Positions 8,041 through 15,855 of a stretch of 45,645 bases of DNA are shown piece after piece. Origin of the DNA: a virus. Under the pieces are notes generated by a model, which was not told where the DNA came from, ran no database searches, and saw nothing but the letters and a program-made list of their open reading frames with translations. Each line of letters begins with the position of its first letter. The stretch's first letter is position 1. The stretch lies in IMG/VR virus record IMGVR_UViG_3300025087_000124, positions 1 through 45,645 of that record. One strand, 5' to 3'. A program made the position numbers and the translations under genes.

Positions 8041-8179
8041 TGTTCAATTAATTTATACTACTCCCCTATTCAACCCCTCTCGCCACCCTATTTTCACAAA
8101 CCCTGTTAAATCAACGCTTTTCCCCTCCCCTACTGTGTGAAAAGCGGAGTGGGGGAGAGTATGTTCAATTTATTTATAC
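8041..8179. repeat. Near-identical 18-nt direct repeats flanking a gap
   Basis: TGTTCAATTAATTTATAC at 8041-8058 and TGTTCAATTTATTTATAC at 8162-8179 differ at one base and lie 121 nt apart. The right copy covers the stop codon of the RfbH-like gene; the left copy lies in the start region of the dehydratase gene. They may mark a duplicated gene junction or a lost gene. Confidence 0.7.
8115..8157 (-). terminator. Two mutually exclusive hairpins between sugar genes
   Basis: Arms 8115-8122 and 8139-8146 (CGCTTTTC/GAAAAGCG) are perfectly complementary. Arms 8125-8134 and 8148-8157 (CTCCCCTACT/AGTGGGGGAG) pair over 10 bp with one G-U. The two helices overlap, so only one can form at a time. There is no long U tract. 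Attenuation, an mRNA stability element or a weak terminator are possible; the folding is seen and the role is inferred. Confidence 0.5.
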
Positions 8180-9414
8180 CTTCCCAAGAACTCAAGTATC
8201 TTCTCCTTCATATACGCCCTCTGTTCTTCTTTTATACCAGGGTGTACCCCTATCCAGAAGCTATTGTCCATTATGTCATCACTTACACTTAGGTCGGGGT
8301 GTTTTCTGAATGCCCACTTGCCACCCCTAGAAAGTACGGGTTGTTTAGTAATGTTACCACAAAAGAAAGCCCTACTCCTGATACCCTGTTCATCTAGGAA
8401 CTGCTCAAACTCTCTTTTAGTAAACGGAGCTTTATCGTTTAGTTTTATAACATACCCGAAAGGACTCATTTCGGCACCGTCATACGCTAGTGTAGGTTCA
8501 AACCATTCCTTGTACTGACTGAACACCGCAGTTAGAAACTTGTGGTTAAATTGCCTGTCTCTAATAAATCCTGGTAGCCTTTTCATTTGCTCTACTCCAA
8601 TCGCAGCTTGTATCTGGCTCATTTTAAAATTAAACCCGAACTCCGTGTACGTGTTCTTATGGTCGTACCCCTTTGGTAGTTCACCGTGCTTTTGTCCGTA
8701 CCTAGCACCGCAAGTGTTGTCCTGCCCTGGAGGGCAATAGCAATCTCTACCCCAATTGATCATTGCATTTAATCCCCTTTGAAGCTGAAAGTTGTTTGTC
8801 ATTACAGCACCGCCTTCGCCTGTAGATATATGGTGTGCAGGATAAAAGGACAAAGTACTTAAATGACCAAAGCTACCAGTCTTTCTACCGTTCCACGTCC
8901 CGCCTAAGCAGTCGCAGTTATCCTCAATCAAGGTTATTCCTTCTTCTTCACAAATAGCCATTATCTCTTCCAAATTAAATGGGTTTCCCAAAGCGTGAGC
9001 CACCATGATAGCCTTTGTTTTATCGGTTATCATTTCCCTAACTTGTCCAGGGCTTATGTTCCAAGTATTCCTTTCCACATCAACAAACACAGGTATCGCA
9101 CCCGAATAGGCTATGGGACTTACGGTAGTTGGAAAACTTAATGCAGTGGTTATTACTTCGTCACCCTTGTTCAATCTTCTATTAACAGGAATGTAGTCGG
9201 TAGTTAGTGCCATTAAGGCTGCGAAGTTTGCACTCGTACCGCTGTTGACTAATTCAACGTGTTTCATGCCAATAAACCCACTCAAAGCCCTTTCAAACTC
9301 TTCAGTAGGTTCACCCTCGACATTCCACCATTGCTCGGCTGCTCTTTGTGCTGCTTCGACCTCTTCTCTGCCGTGTACAGGCGTTGAAGGATCAATTCGT
9401 ATTTGGCTACTCAT
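8170..9414 (-). CDS. rfbH: CDP-4-keto-6-deoxyhexose 3-dehydrase (E1), RfbH-like
   Basis: 414 residues, DegT/DnrJ/EryC1 fold. It carries every hallmark of E1 (RfbH/DdhC/AscC), which removes the 3-OH of CDP-4-keto-6-deoxyglucose using PMP and a [2Fe-2S] cluster. At 191-201 YPAHHISTGEG has His where ordinary sugar aminotransferases have the PLP lysine. Cysteines 167, 225, 227 and 235 match the E1 cluster pattern C-X57-C-X-C-X7-C exactly. GTSANFAALMAL (59-70) and EDNCD (164-168) are cofactor-fold motifs. The usual partner reductase (E3) is not in the window. It is preceded after 3 nt by a CgeB-like transferase and followed by the 4,6-dehydratase. The call is strong. Confidence 0.9.
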   Translation of the reverse strand: MSSQIRIDPSTPVHGREEVEAAQRAAEQWWNVEGEPTEEFERALSGFIGMKHVELVNSGTSANFAALMALTTDYIPVNRRLNKGDEVITTALSFPTTVSPIAYSGAIPVFVDVERNTWNISPGQVREMITDKTKAIMVAHALGNPFNLEEIMAICEEEGITLIEDNCDCLGGTWNGRKTGSFGHLSTLSFYPAHHISTGEGGAVMTNNFQLQRGLNAMINWGRDCYCPPGQDNTCGARYGQKHGELPKGYDHKNTYTEFGFNFKMSQIQAAIGVEQMKRLPGFIRDRQFNHKFLTAVFSQYKEWFEPTLAYDGAEMSPFGYVIKLNDKAPFTKREFEQFLDEQGIRSRAFFCGNITKQPVLSRGGKWAFRKHPDLSVSDDIMDNSFWIGVHPGIKEEQRAYMKEKILEFLGRYK

Positions 9415-9417
9415 TTG

Positions 9418-10263
9418 TTACAAACTATCATAAAACTTAGAGAGAATCAATGACTCAATTTTTAGTAATTGCTCTTTCATTTCGTACTTTTTAACCTTTA
9501 GGTATCCACTCTCTATAATGTCCTTATAGCTGTCGTAATCCTTCAGTACAGCGTCCAGTTGTGTGGGCAAATCACTTAGCCTGTTCCAATATATGAACTG
9601 CCTGCCGTTCTCAAATCCTAGCTTCTCGATTAGGGAAGTTTGTAGTCTCTTCTGTAATAATAACGAGTTACTTCCCATTGCTTCAAAGAATCTATTGTTA
9701 AGTATAATGTCCCAAGGCTCTGTAGGTTGGTTAATAACTATTTTGGCGGAGCTCATGACCTCGGAATAGGTCTCCAAGTCTTCAATTCTGCCACAATAAC
9801 TATTATATCCCTTTAAAACTTCCCACAATCGTATTCTTTCCTGACTATTAGCGTTTCCTATCATAACAACGTCATACTTCTTTTCTATAGGCTTAAAGTA
9901 CTCCTCACGGTATGTAATCGGTACTAAGTAGCTTTCTATTCCGTTTAATTCGAGAAGCTTTGCTCCGTGTTCATAATTACTACTAATCACTAGTTCGCAC
10001 TTTCTAGCTAGGTTACAACCCCTATCAAGACCCCCTGGCATATGAGAATCCATTAGCCAACACACTTTTGGATACTTAATCTCTGGTATATTAGCGGTAA
10101 AGTCCTCGCTACAATCGACAAAGAAGTAAACCCCCTTCTTAACAGGTATTCTTTCGTTGCGGTCATAGGCTTCGACCTCGTGCCCAATCTGGCGTAAACC
10201 GTCTACAACCCACTGTCCCATAGACCCGTATTGTCCCAGGTACCCCACAACAATAAACTTCAT
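9418..10263 (-). CDS. Glycosyltransferase, CgeB/GT1-like (GT-B fold)
   Basis: 281 residues. The N-terminus MKFIVVGYLGQYGSMGQWVV is a GT-B nucleotide fold. The middle (CWLMDSHMPGGLDRGCNLAR, VISSNYEHGAKLLELNGIE) and the C-terminal part (DVVMIGNANSQERIRLWEVL, SSAKIVINQPTEPWDIILNN, RFFEAMGSNSLLLQKR) match the CgeB / Glyco_trans_1_2 type, where Asn-Arg-x-Phe-Glu-Ala binds the donor. Such enzymes occur in phage and surface-glycan clusters. ATGA overlap with the Nudix-like gene upstream. Donor and acceptor unknown. Confidence 0.72.
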   Translation of the reverse strand: MKFIVVGYLGQYGSMGQWVVDGLRQIGHEVEAYDRNERIPVKKGVYFFVDCSEDFTANIPEIKYPKVCWLMDSHMPGGLDRGCNLARKCELVISSNYEHGAKLLELNGIESYLVPITYREEYFKPIEKKYDVVMIGNANSQERIRLWEVLKGYNSYCGRIEDLETYSEVMSSAKIVINQPTEPWDIILNNRFFEAMGSNSLLLQKRLQTSLIEKLGFENGRQFIYWNRLSDLPTQLDAVLKDYDSYKDIIESGYLKVKKYEMKEQLLKIESLILSKFYDSL

Positions 10264-10730
10264 AAGTTTTGTATTAGCTTTCTATGGTAATTAATCATAT
10301 TCCCTGGTAGTTCATCTTTTGAATAAAACAAACCAACCTCACCATTACCCTTCACATACCTTGCCTTATAGAGCAGATGAGTTATAGTTCCCCTCTTAGT
10401 TTCCGCCGTGTAAACATCAAACAATTCCGCCTCGACTGGTTTGAAGGAGGAAAAGTCGTCTAAAAAAAGTCTTTCTATCGCCTTTTTCACCGTCTCATTT
10501 CCTCTTACCATAGTGCCAGGTATATGGTACTTACTAGGCCAAAATTTATCATCAACTCTTCTTTTTACTAAACAGTATTTTTTATGTTTGCCCATACCCT
10601 TATACATAAGTAACTCCACAGAGAGCTGGTGGTTAATCCTTTGCATTTCAAAGAAGATAGGCTCTGGTAAAAACCCAGGCCTTAACCTTTTAAGAAGTTT
10701 CACCGTTAACCAATCTAGTAGTGTTTTCAT
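10260..10730 (-). CDS. Degenerate Nudix-like protein
   Basis: 156 residues. YHIPGTMVRGNET-VKKAIERLFLDDF aligns with the Nudix box (G-x5-E-x7-R-E-x2-E-E): the first Gly is Thr, the E after R is Leu, and the EE pair is DD. The preceding VKRRVDDKFWPSKYHIPG matches the conserved W-x-lPGG entry strand. Some sugar-cluster Nudix proteins (GDP-mannose mannosyl hydrolase) have altered boxes and still act on NDP-sugars. An NDP-sugar hydrolase, a regulator or an inactive relative are all possible. ATGA overlaps on both sides. Confidence 0.5.
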   Translation of the reverse strand: MKTLLDWLTVKLLKRLRPGFLPEPIFFEMQRINHQLSVELLMYKGMGKHKKYCLVKRRVDDKFWPSKYHIPGTMVRGNETVKKAIERLFLDDFSSFKPVEAELFDVYTAETKRGTITHLLYKARYVKGNGEVGLFYSKDELPGNMINYHRKLIQNL

Positions 10731-11317
10731 GCCTTTGTCCCTCTCATTCCGAATGCAGGGTAGGTGTGCATATTCGGATATAATTTAATATCCACAAGTC
10801 CCACATCTTGAAACAGCTTCCTTAATGTCTTTTTGTTGTACATTGCCTTGTGAACGCCGTACTCGTTCTTCTGCGATCCGTACAAAAGCCTTGTTCCCCA
10901 CACAGGGTCGGTTCTATATATTTCCACCGTTCTATCTAGGTCTGGCACATCTAAATGGACAAACCCTCCGTGTTTTAGAAGTGAAACCCAATACTCTAGT
11001 ACCTCCCGACCCTCTACAAACGAAAAGTGCTCAAATACCTGAACTCCAAGTATTTCGTCAACACTTTCTTTCTCGTAAGGCAATTCTCGTATATCAGCAA
11101 ACAAGTCGCAAACGTTCTCCTTGTGTTGTAAAGACCCGCTCAAGAATATATCCCTATCAACATACTCCTTATAGTAGCTATCTAATGTTGTCGTATTCTT
11201 TTCCACTAAATCAGGTCTGTCTTTTGCTAAAAAGGCTTCGGGCAATGAAACGTCTATATTTGTATATCCTGGAGTTAGGTAGACCGTTCCGTTTGCTAAG
11301 TGCAGTTTATTTTTCAC
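10727..11317 (-). CDS. SAM-dependent methyltransferase-like protein
   Basis: 196 residues. The start KLHLANGTVYLTPGYTNIDV corresponds to the LNLGCG-x(5)-GW-x-NiD entry of a common family of predicted sugar/glycan methyltransferases, with the glycine motif changed to ANG. DIRELPYEKESVDEILGVQV and FEHFSFVEGREVLEYWVSLL plus HGGFVHLDVPD follow, as in that family. The weakened SAM motif makes activity uncertain. It is the third methyltransferase-like gene in the island. It overlaps the upstream glycosyltransferase by 11 nt. Confidence 0.68.
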   Translation of the reverse strand: MKNKLHLANGTVYLTPGYTNIDVSLPEAFLAKDRPDLVEKNTTTLDSYYKEYVDRDIFLSGSLQHKENVCDLFADIRELPYEKESVDEILGVQVFEHFSFVEGREVLEYWVSLLKHGGFVHLDVPDLDRTVEIYRTDPVWGTRLLYGSQKNEYGVHKAMYNKKTLRKLFQDVGLVDIKLYPNMHTYPAFGMRGTKA

Positions 11318-12002
11318 AGTAAGTTATTGGTAAAGTTAAATCGTTGTAAGGATGTAAAAACTTTTCTTCATTGGCATCCCCACCCCACTTTTGAATATAT
11401 CTCTTATAAGCCCTGTCAAGCCTCTCGGCATCGTTTCCTATCGTTCCAGAGTAAGGAGGATGATATTCTAACTCCATATCGGGTTGTATCCACTCAAAAC
11501 CACACACCCTCGCCCTATAAAGAAAATCCCTCTCCACAAATTCACACGGAAACTGTTCGTCAGCGTATCCTACCGCCTCTAAAACCCCTTTGCGTAACAA
11601 AAACGTAGCAGGATCTTTAGGTTTGTGAGTGGTAAGCCGTTCCGTATAACTTCTTTGACCGAAGTTCTTTTTAAAACCCTCGTAGTCTCTGGTAACTTTA
11701 CAGGAAATAGCCCCTCCTTTTGGGTTCTCCTCTGCACACCTTACAAGAAAGTCCACCATCATAGGGTCGTGCTCCACGTCATTAGCGGTGATAAGTAGGT
11801 AATCGTATTCTTTACCCATCCATTGCCTAAAAAAATGATTCCATACGCCCGCAACCTTCGTTTCGTACCTTCTGCCATCCTCATAGACCTTTAAACAGTG
11901 TTCAAACGACATTAAAGACTTTCTAGACTTGTCAGTCATTTCCTGTTGTTCTTTATTTGTTATGTAGTACGGCAATAAAGCCTTTATCTTTATACACTCC
12001 AC
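11307..12002 (-). CDS. Glycosyltransferase, GT2/GT-A-like
   Basis: 231 residues. Pieces of a GT-A fold are visible: KSLMSFEHCLKVYEDGRRYE, KEYDYLLITANDVEHDPMMV (an Asn-Asp-x-Glu segment at the DxD position), PATFLLRKGVLEAVGYADEQ and EFVERDFLYRARVCGFEWIQ, as in GT2 enzymes where the ED/RD acid follows the acceptor loop. It likely adds a sugar from an NDP donor. One intervening base separates it from the large bifunctional transferase upstream. Confidence 0.68.
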   Translation of the reverse strand: MECIKIKALLPYYITNKEQQEMTDKSRKSLMSFEHCLKVYEDGRRYETKVAGVWNHFFRQWMGKEYDYLLITANDVEHDPMMVDFLVRCAEENPKGGAISCKVTRDYEGFKKNFGQRSYTERLTTHKPKDPATFLLRKGVLEAVGYADEQFPCEFVERDFLYRARVCGFEWIQPDMELEYHPPYSGTIGNDAERLDRAYKRYIQKWGGDANEEKFLHPYNDLTLPITYCEK

Positions 12003-12003
12003 C

Positions 12004-14451
12004 CTAATTAGAATCGAAAAACTTATCCCACTCCAAAGCTAATTTTTCCATATCAAATTGCTTTCTAGCCCACTTCATCATAGGTTTTCTTCTTTTTTCA
12101 AGTTCTTCTGGATTGTCTAGTAAGTAAACACAAGCCTCTGGTATCTCGTTTAATTCCGCCTTAATACCAAACTCTCCATTGACTGTCTCATTAAGTGCTG
12201 CAAACGGAGTACATACAGGCACACAACCCATTGCCTGTGCTGTCATAGCGTTAATACACGATATCTCGTAAAATTCTGTAGGATACAACCATATACTAGC
12301 TTCCTTAAAAGCCTTGTACAGCTCATTTTGTGAAACTCTACCTACTTCTCTGACCCCTAAAGGTGCTAATTGCGTCATCATACCGACTATCCGATTCTTG
12401 TAGTCTCTCATATAATTGCCTTGTGGAGTACCTTGTCTTGCGTTCATCATAGCGTCATAAGTATTCCAACCGTAGTAAATATCCAAAGTCGCTTCAGGGT
12501 GCTTCTCTTTAATAGAGGGCCACATACTCAACACGTTATCAAGTCCTCTGTCGTAGCTTGAAGCATAAATAAACTTATTCTTATCTCTCTCACCTGCGTG
12601 TTCATCTGCATACGCCATCGCAATTGGATTCAATCCGTTTCTAGTAACCCAAAACTGCTTATCGTCTAACACCCCGTGGTTCTCTTTAATCACCTGTTTG
12701 TGTGACTCACTTAATACGAATACCTTGTTAGGAGCGTAAAAATGACCCAATTCTAACTCGTTTCCATACTCTGTGTCGTGTAGCCACAAATACTGTTTAG
12801 TCGCCCTATACACTTGGTTAAACATATCAGGCCTTCTCATTACCACCAAAACGTCACACTTCATGCCTGCATTAAACTTCTTCCAATCCATGTAAGTAAC
12901 CCCGTCTATGACTTTCCCGTCTGACTCCCCACATTCGTTGTATACATACACCTCGTTACCAATCGCAGCAAGTTCTCTACTCATTTGAATACACATTCCC
13001 TCACTACCACCGATTCCCTTTTCCTTGTCTGAATTGCCATCCCAAGGTTCGTAGTGACCCCCTACAAATATAACAATAGACTTTTTTCCCTTTAGTATGG
13101 TCTGTACACCTTTCCTGGAGTAGTTATCCGTTACTTCTTTAATAATTTGTTGCACATACCTTTCTTCTTTTAGTGGTAGGGGAATAGCTGTCTTTAACCT
13201 GTCAAACATAGGCACATCGTTTGTGCTAATAATATACTTAGTTACTTGAGCCAATCCCTTCATCGCTTCCTGTTTAGTTACTTCGCTTAGTATATTTCTT
13301 TTGTCGTTCTTATGCCCTGGAAGTGGGGATAACTTAATTATTTCGTCAGCCATTGCTAAAGCCTCGGCATTCATACCCTTAAACATATAAGCCTGTTCAA
13401 GTATCTTTCGTGGAGTTATTAAATAGTCGTACTCATTAATTGGTGCGGTTGTATTAGGCATTCCTATTTGCAAAACCTTTTGTGCATAAGTAGCTGCTTC
13501 TTCCCACCGATTAAGCATAGCGTAACTCTGTGCAATGGTTACATACGGCTCTGCTCTATCTGGCTGATTAAGCACTCTCGGTATATTACTTGCCTTTAAA
13601 AGTACCATGAGAGCTGTGTAAGGCTTGTTCATAGACATATACGCAAAACCCATTTTCAGGTAGGAGTTATACATTCCCTCTAAGTCGTTAGACTCTTTTA
13701 GTCTCTTTGTAAGTATTCTGTAGTACTTTAAGGAAGGTTTAAACTCTCTGTGTTCCCAATGGTCAAAGGCTAGGTTATGAAGCATTTTATTACTAAACTT
13801 CTCAAGACCGTCTTCTTCTAACTGTCTAGTCATAATGATATTGTTTCTCCTGCCTGTAGCAATGGCTTCGTGTGAAGTCCTCTCGTGTTCAACCGACAAC
13901 AAGGGTATGTCTACCATCTTGTGAGGTGGCACTATTTCGTAAGTTTCATGTACTCTGTCTTTCCATTCTCCTTCAATCCTTAAATCTATAAACCTTTCCC
14001 TTTTCTGTACAACAGGCTTCAGTCCATCGGAACTCTTAGCGTATACATAAGTTACAAGTCCAAGATTAACACCTTCTTTATCTAGTCTTTCAGCTATCTC
14101 TGGTACTAATTGAGGGTTTACAAGCACATCGTCTGAATCAATCCAGAAAGCATAGTCATACCCCTTAGCTAGAGCAAAACTATCATTTCTGGCCCTTCCG
14201 AAGTCGCCAAGCCATTCACGGTCTTCTACCATGACTGATTTATAATCTTTTCCTATGAATTTCTTTGAGGTTTTAAATGGTTTCTTGTTGTCTTTACACC
14301 ATTTCTCAAACATTTCTACAGTACCGTCTTTTGATCCTGTGTCTTGAAGGAAGTATCCATCGAATACTCCTTGTGTTGAGTTAAGCGTTCTTAGTAATTG
14401 CCTTTCCCTGTCTTTAGCAATCACGCAAAGGGCTACTTTGACTTTCTTCAT
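12004..14451 (-). CDS. Large two-domain glycosyltransferase: GT2 - TPR - GT4
   Basis: 815 residues. Residues 1-200 are a GT2 domain: VALCVIAKDRERQLLRTLNS, DTGSKDGT (37-44) and the metal-binding WIDSDD (103-108). Residues about 220-430 form TPR-like helical pairs (LKYYRILTKRLKE, AYMSMNKPYTALMVLLKASN, AEPYVTIAQSYAMLNRWEEA, ALAMADEIIKLSP). Residues about 450-815 are a GT4-type GT-B domain (IVIFVGGHYEPWDGNSDKEK, GIGGSEGMCIQMSRELAAIG, FIYASSYDRGLDNVLSMWPS, IWLYPTEFYEISCINAMTAQ). The C-terminal domain is paralogous to 2707-3708. TPR-linked transferases often act on proteins. It is the first island gene after the virion proteins, so a virion protein substrate is plausible but inferred. Confidence 0.82.
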   Translation of the reverse strand: MKKVKVALCVIAKDRERQLLRTLNSTQGVFDGYFLQDTGSKDGTVEMFEKWCKDNKKPFKTSKKFIGKDYKSVMVEDREWLGDFGRARNDSFALAKGYDYAFWIDSDDVLVNPQLVPEIAERLDKEGVNLGLVTYVYAKSSDGLKPVVQKRERFIDLRIEGEWKDRVHETYEIVPPHKMVDIPLLSVEHERTSHEAIATGRRNNIIMTRQLEEDGLEKFSNKMLHNLAFDHWEHREFKPSLKYYRILTKRLKESNDLEGMYNSYLKMGFAYMSMNKPYTALMVLLKASNIPRVLNQPDRAEPYVTIAQSYAMLNRWEEAATYAQKVLQIGMPNTTAPINEYDYLITPRKILEQAYMFKGMNAEALAMADEIIKLSPLPGHKNDKRNILSEVTKQEAMKGLAQVTKYIISTNDVPMFDRLKTAIPLPLKEERYVQQIIKEVTDNYSRKGVQTILKGKKSIVIFVGGHYEPWDGNSDKEKGIGGSEGMCIQMSRELAAIGNEVYVYNECGESDGKVIDGVTYMDWKKFNAGMKCDVLVVMRRPDMFNQVYRATKQYLWLHDTEYGNELELGHFYAPNKVFVLSESHKQVIKENHGVLDDKQFWVTRNGLNPIAMAYADEHAGERDKNKFIYASSYDRGLDNVLSMWPSIKEKHPEATLDIYYGWNTYDAMMNARQGTPQGNYMRDYKNRIVGMMTQLAPLGVREVGRVSQNELYKAFKEASIWLYPTEFYEISCINAMTAQAMGCVPVCTPFAALNETVNGEFGIKAELNEIPEACVYLLDNPEELEKRRKPMMKWARKQFDMEKLALEWDKFFDSN

Positions 14452-14471
14452 TGCGTTTTAAATTGTTAAAC

Positions 14472-14792
14472 TTAATACTCCAATACTTTTACTACATGAG
14501 CTGTGGCGTGAGACAATCCTGTGAATGTTCCATACAATGCCCCACCAAATCCTTCTATAACTTTAACCGATCCCGTAGCAATCGTTCCAAATGCTGTTCC
14601 TGTAGCTCCTACAGTTACATTACTAGAAACTCCTAGCCAAATACTAGAAAGACCCGTGTTCTCTATAATAACAAACTGCCTCTCATCACTAGCCGAACAT
14701 AGTGTCCCTACTGTGTTACTAGCAATAGCCACATTAGCCATTCTAAGTGCCTGCGTTGGCTTCATCGTTACTCTCTGTGTTGATGGATTCAT
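14472..14792 (-). CDS. Small beta-rich virion-associated protein
   Basis: 106 residues, rich in Gly/Thr/Val/Ser: FVIIENTGLSSIWLGVSSNV, VGATGTAFGTIATGSVKVIE, LYGTFTGLSHATAHVVKVLE. It looks like a compact beta sandwich of the kind found in phage head or fibre accessory proteins. It sits between the fibre genes and the glycan island, 20 nt before the first glycosyltransferase. No precise family. The 80-nt gap upstream of it has no evident gene. Confidence 0.55.
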   Translation of the reverse strand: MNPSTQRVTMKPTQALRMANVAIASNTVGTLCSASDERQFVIIENTGLSSIWLGVSSNVTVGATGTAFGTIATGSVKVIEGFGGALYGTFTGLSHATAHVVKVLEY

Positions 14793-14872
14793 ATTAATTG
14801 AATAAATTTATTATTGGCTACTTCAGACTACTAAAATTAATCTACTTTGTAAATGGACTGTTTTCTTTGTCT

Positions 14873-15853
14873 CTAAGCCATTTTCATTACCCTAATCATT
14901 GTTCCTGCTTTTAATGTTGTTACTGCCGTAGTTTCTGAACGGAAAAAGAATGTAGCTGTTCCCGCGTTGGTTGTACTAATTAATATTCCACCACCAATCA
15001 CAGGATAGGTAGCGGTACCTGGCATGCCTGAAGATATTCCGTTTGCAGTCGCACCAGCGCCACCTACACTTGTAGCTCCAGATAGTGTACCTGTTAAAGC
15101 TAGTGAGTGACTTACAAAAACACCCACATAAGTAACAGCAACCGAAGTGTCAATAAGAATACCACATCCAGTTGTGGCGGCGGTCGGGGCAACCATACCA
15201 AAAATATCAATTACATACTTAGAATTAGCCTCAAAGCTGAAACTCAATCCAGTTGTTACAGGAGTAGTGTTTGCACCAGTAGGCTTGTCCGCAGCTAAAA
15301 CAAGTTTAGCAGTAAATGGGTCCGCACCGCCAGAATGAGAGTGAGAAGATATGGCTCCTGTGAGTTTGGCTTCTATTTCGGCTTTTGTTATGTCAGCATT
15401 TACTTGAGCTCCAGAAGGTGCGTGTGCAGAAGTCACATGAGCCTGAATATTAGAGTTACTCGCTTCTTTTGCATTTAAAGCATTCTGTAGGTCTGTTTGT
15501 GATGACAATGTTCCCGCTATCCCACCCCAAGTAGGGGTACCACCAGAAGTATTGTCTTCTAGCAAATCAACGTCTACTATAGCGGTAGGAGGGGGAGGAA
15601 AAATAACGTCCCCTGGATTAGTATAGGTCTCTGGTATGTCCCTCAACGCCTGCCTATAAGTGACCCAGTCTATAGGAATAATCTTAGTCTTTTCGACTAT
15701 AGCGGCTATAAGCCAATCAGTTCGTTCTAAAAGAGAATCCCTCGATTTTCTTATTAACACCCATTTTTCCTCAGCGGAAGTTAAATCTACCAACATTGGT
15801 ACTACATTATCCGTGTTTCTTACTAAGGTCGTTGTATCTATATATTCACTCAT
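14873..15853 (-). CDS. Tail fibre-like protein with a tail-chaperone-type N-terminus
   Basis: 326 residues in three parts. Residues 30-90 (RDSLLERTDWLIAAIVEKTK, WVTYRQALRDIPETY, PPPP) match the short helical element seen in phage tail-assembly-chaperone/fibre-assembly proteins (tDW...YRQaLRDiP...WP.pP). Residues 110-180 are a linker (LNAKEASNSNIQAHVTSAHA, HSHSGG). Residues 180-326 are a Gly/Thr-rich beta domain ending RVMKMA. The likely role is a structural fibre or receptor-contacting protein. The start is next to the upstream stop (GGAGCATAAATATG), where a GGAG lies 8 nt before the ATG. Confidence 0.6.
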   Translation of the reverse strand: MSEYIDTTTLVRNTDNVVPMLVDLTSAEEKWVLIRKSRDSLLERTDWLIAAIVEKTKIIPIDWVTYRQALRDIPETYTNPGDVIFPPPPTAIVDVDLLEDNTSGGTPTWGGIAGTLSSQTDLQNALNAKEASNSNIQAHVTSAHAPSGAQVNADITKAEIEAKLTGAISSHSHSGGADPFTAKLVLAADKPTGANTTPVTTGLSFSFEANSKYVIDIFGMVAPTAATTGCGILIDTSVAVTYVGVFVSHSLALTGTLSGATSVGGAGATANGISSGMPGTATYPVIGGGILISTTNAGTATFFFRSETTAVTTLKAGTMIRVMKMA

Positions 15854-15855
15854 AT

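Noticed and set aside
14793-14872. Promoter TTTACA-17-TAGTCT before the small virion protein
   Set aside because: The -35 is good but the -10 matches at only three positions, and the region lies inside a continuous operon.
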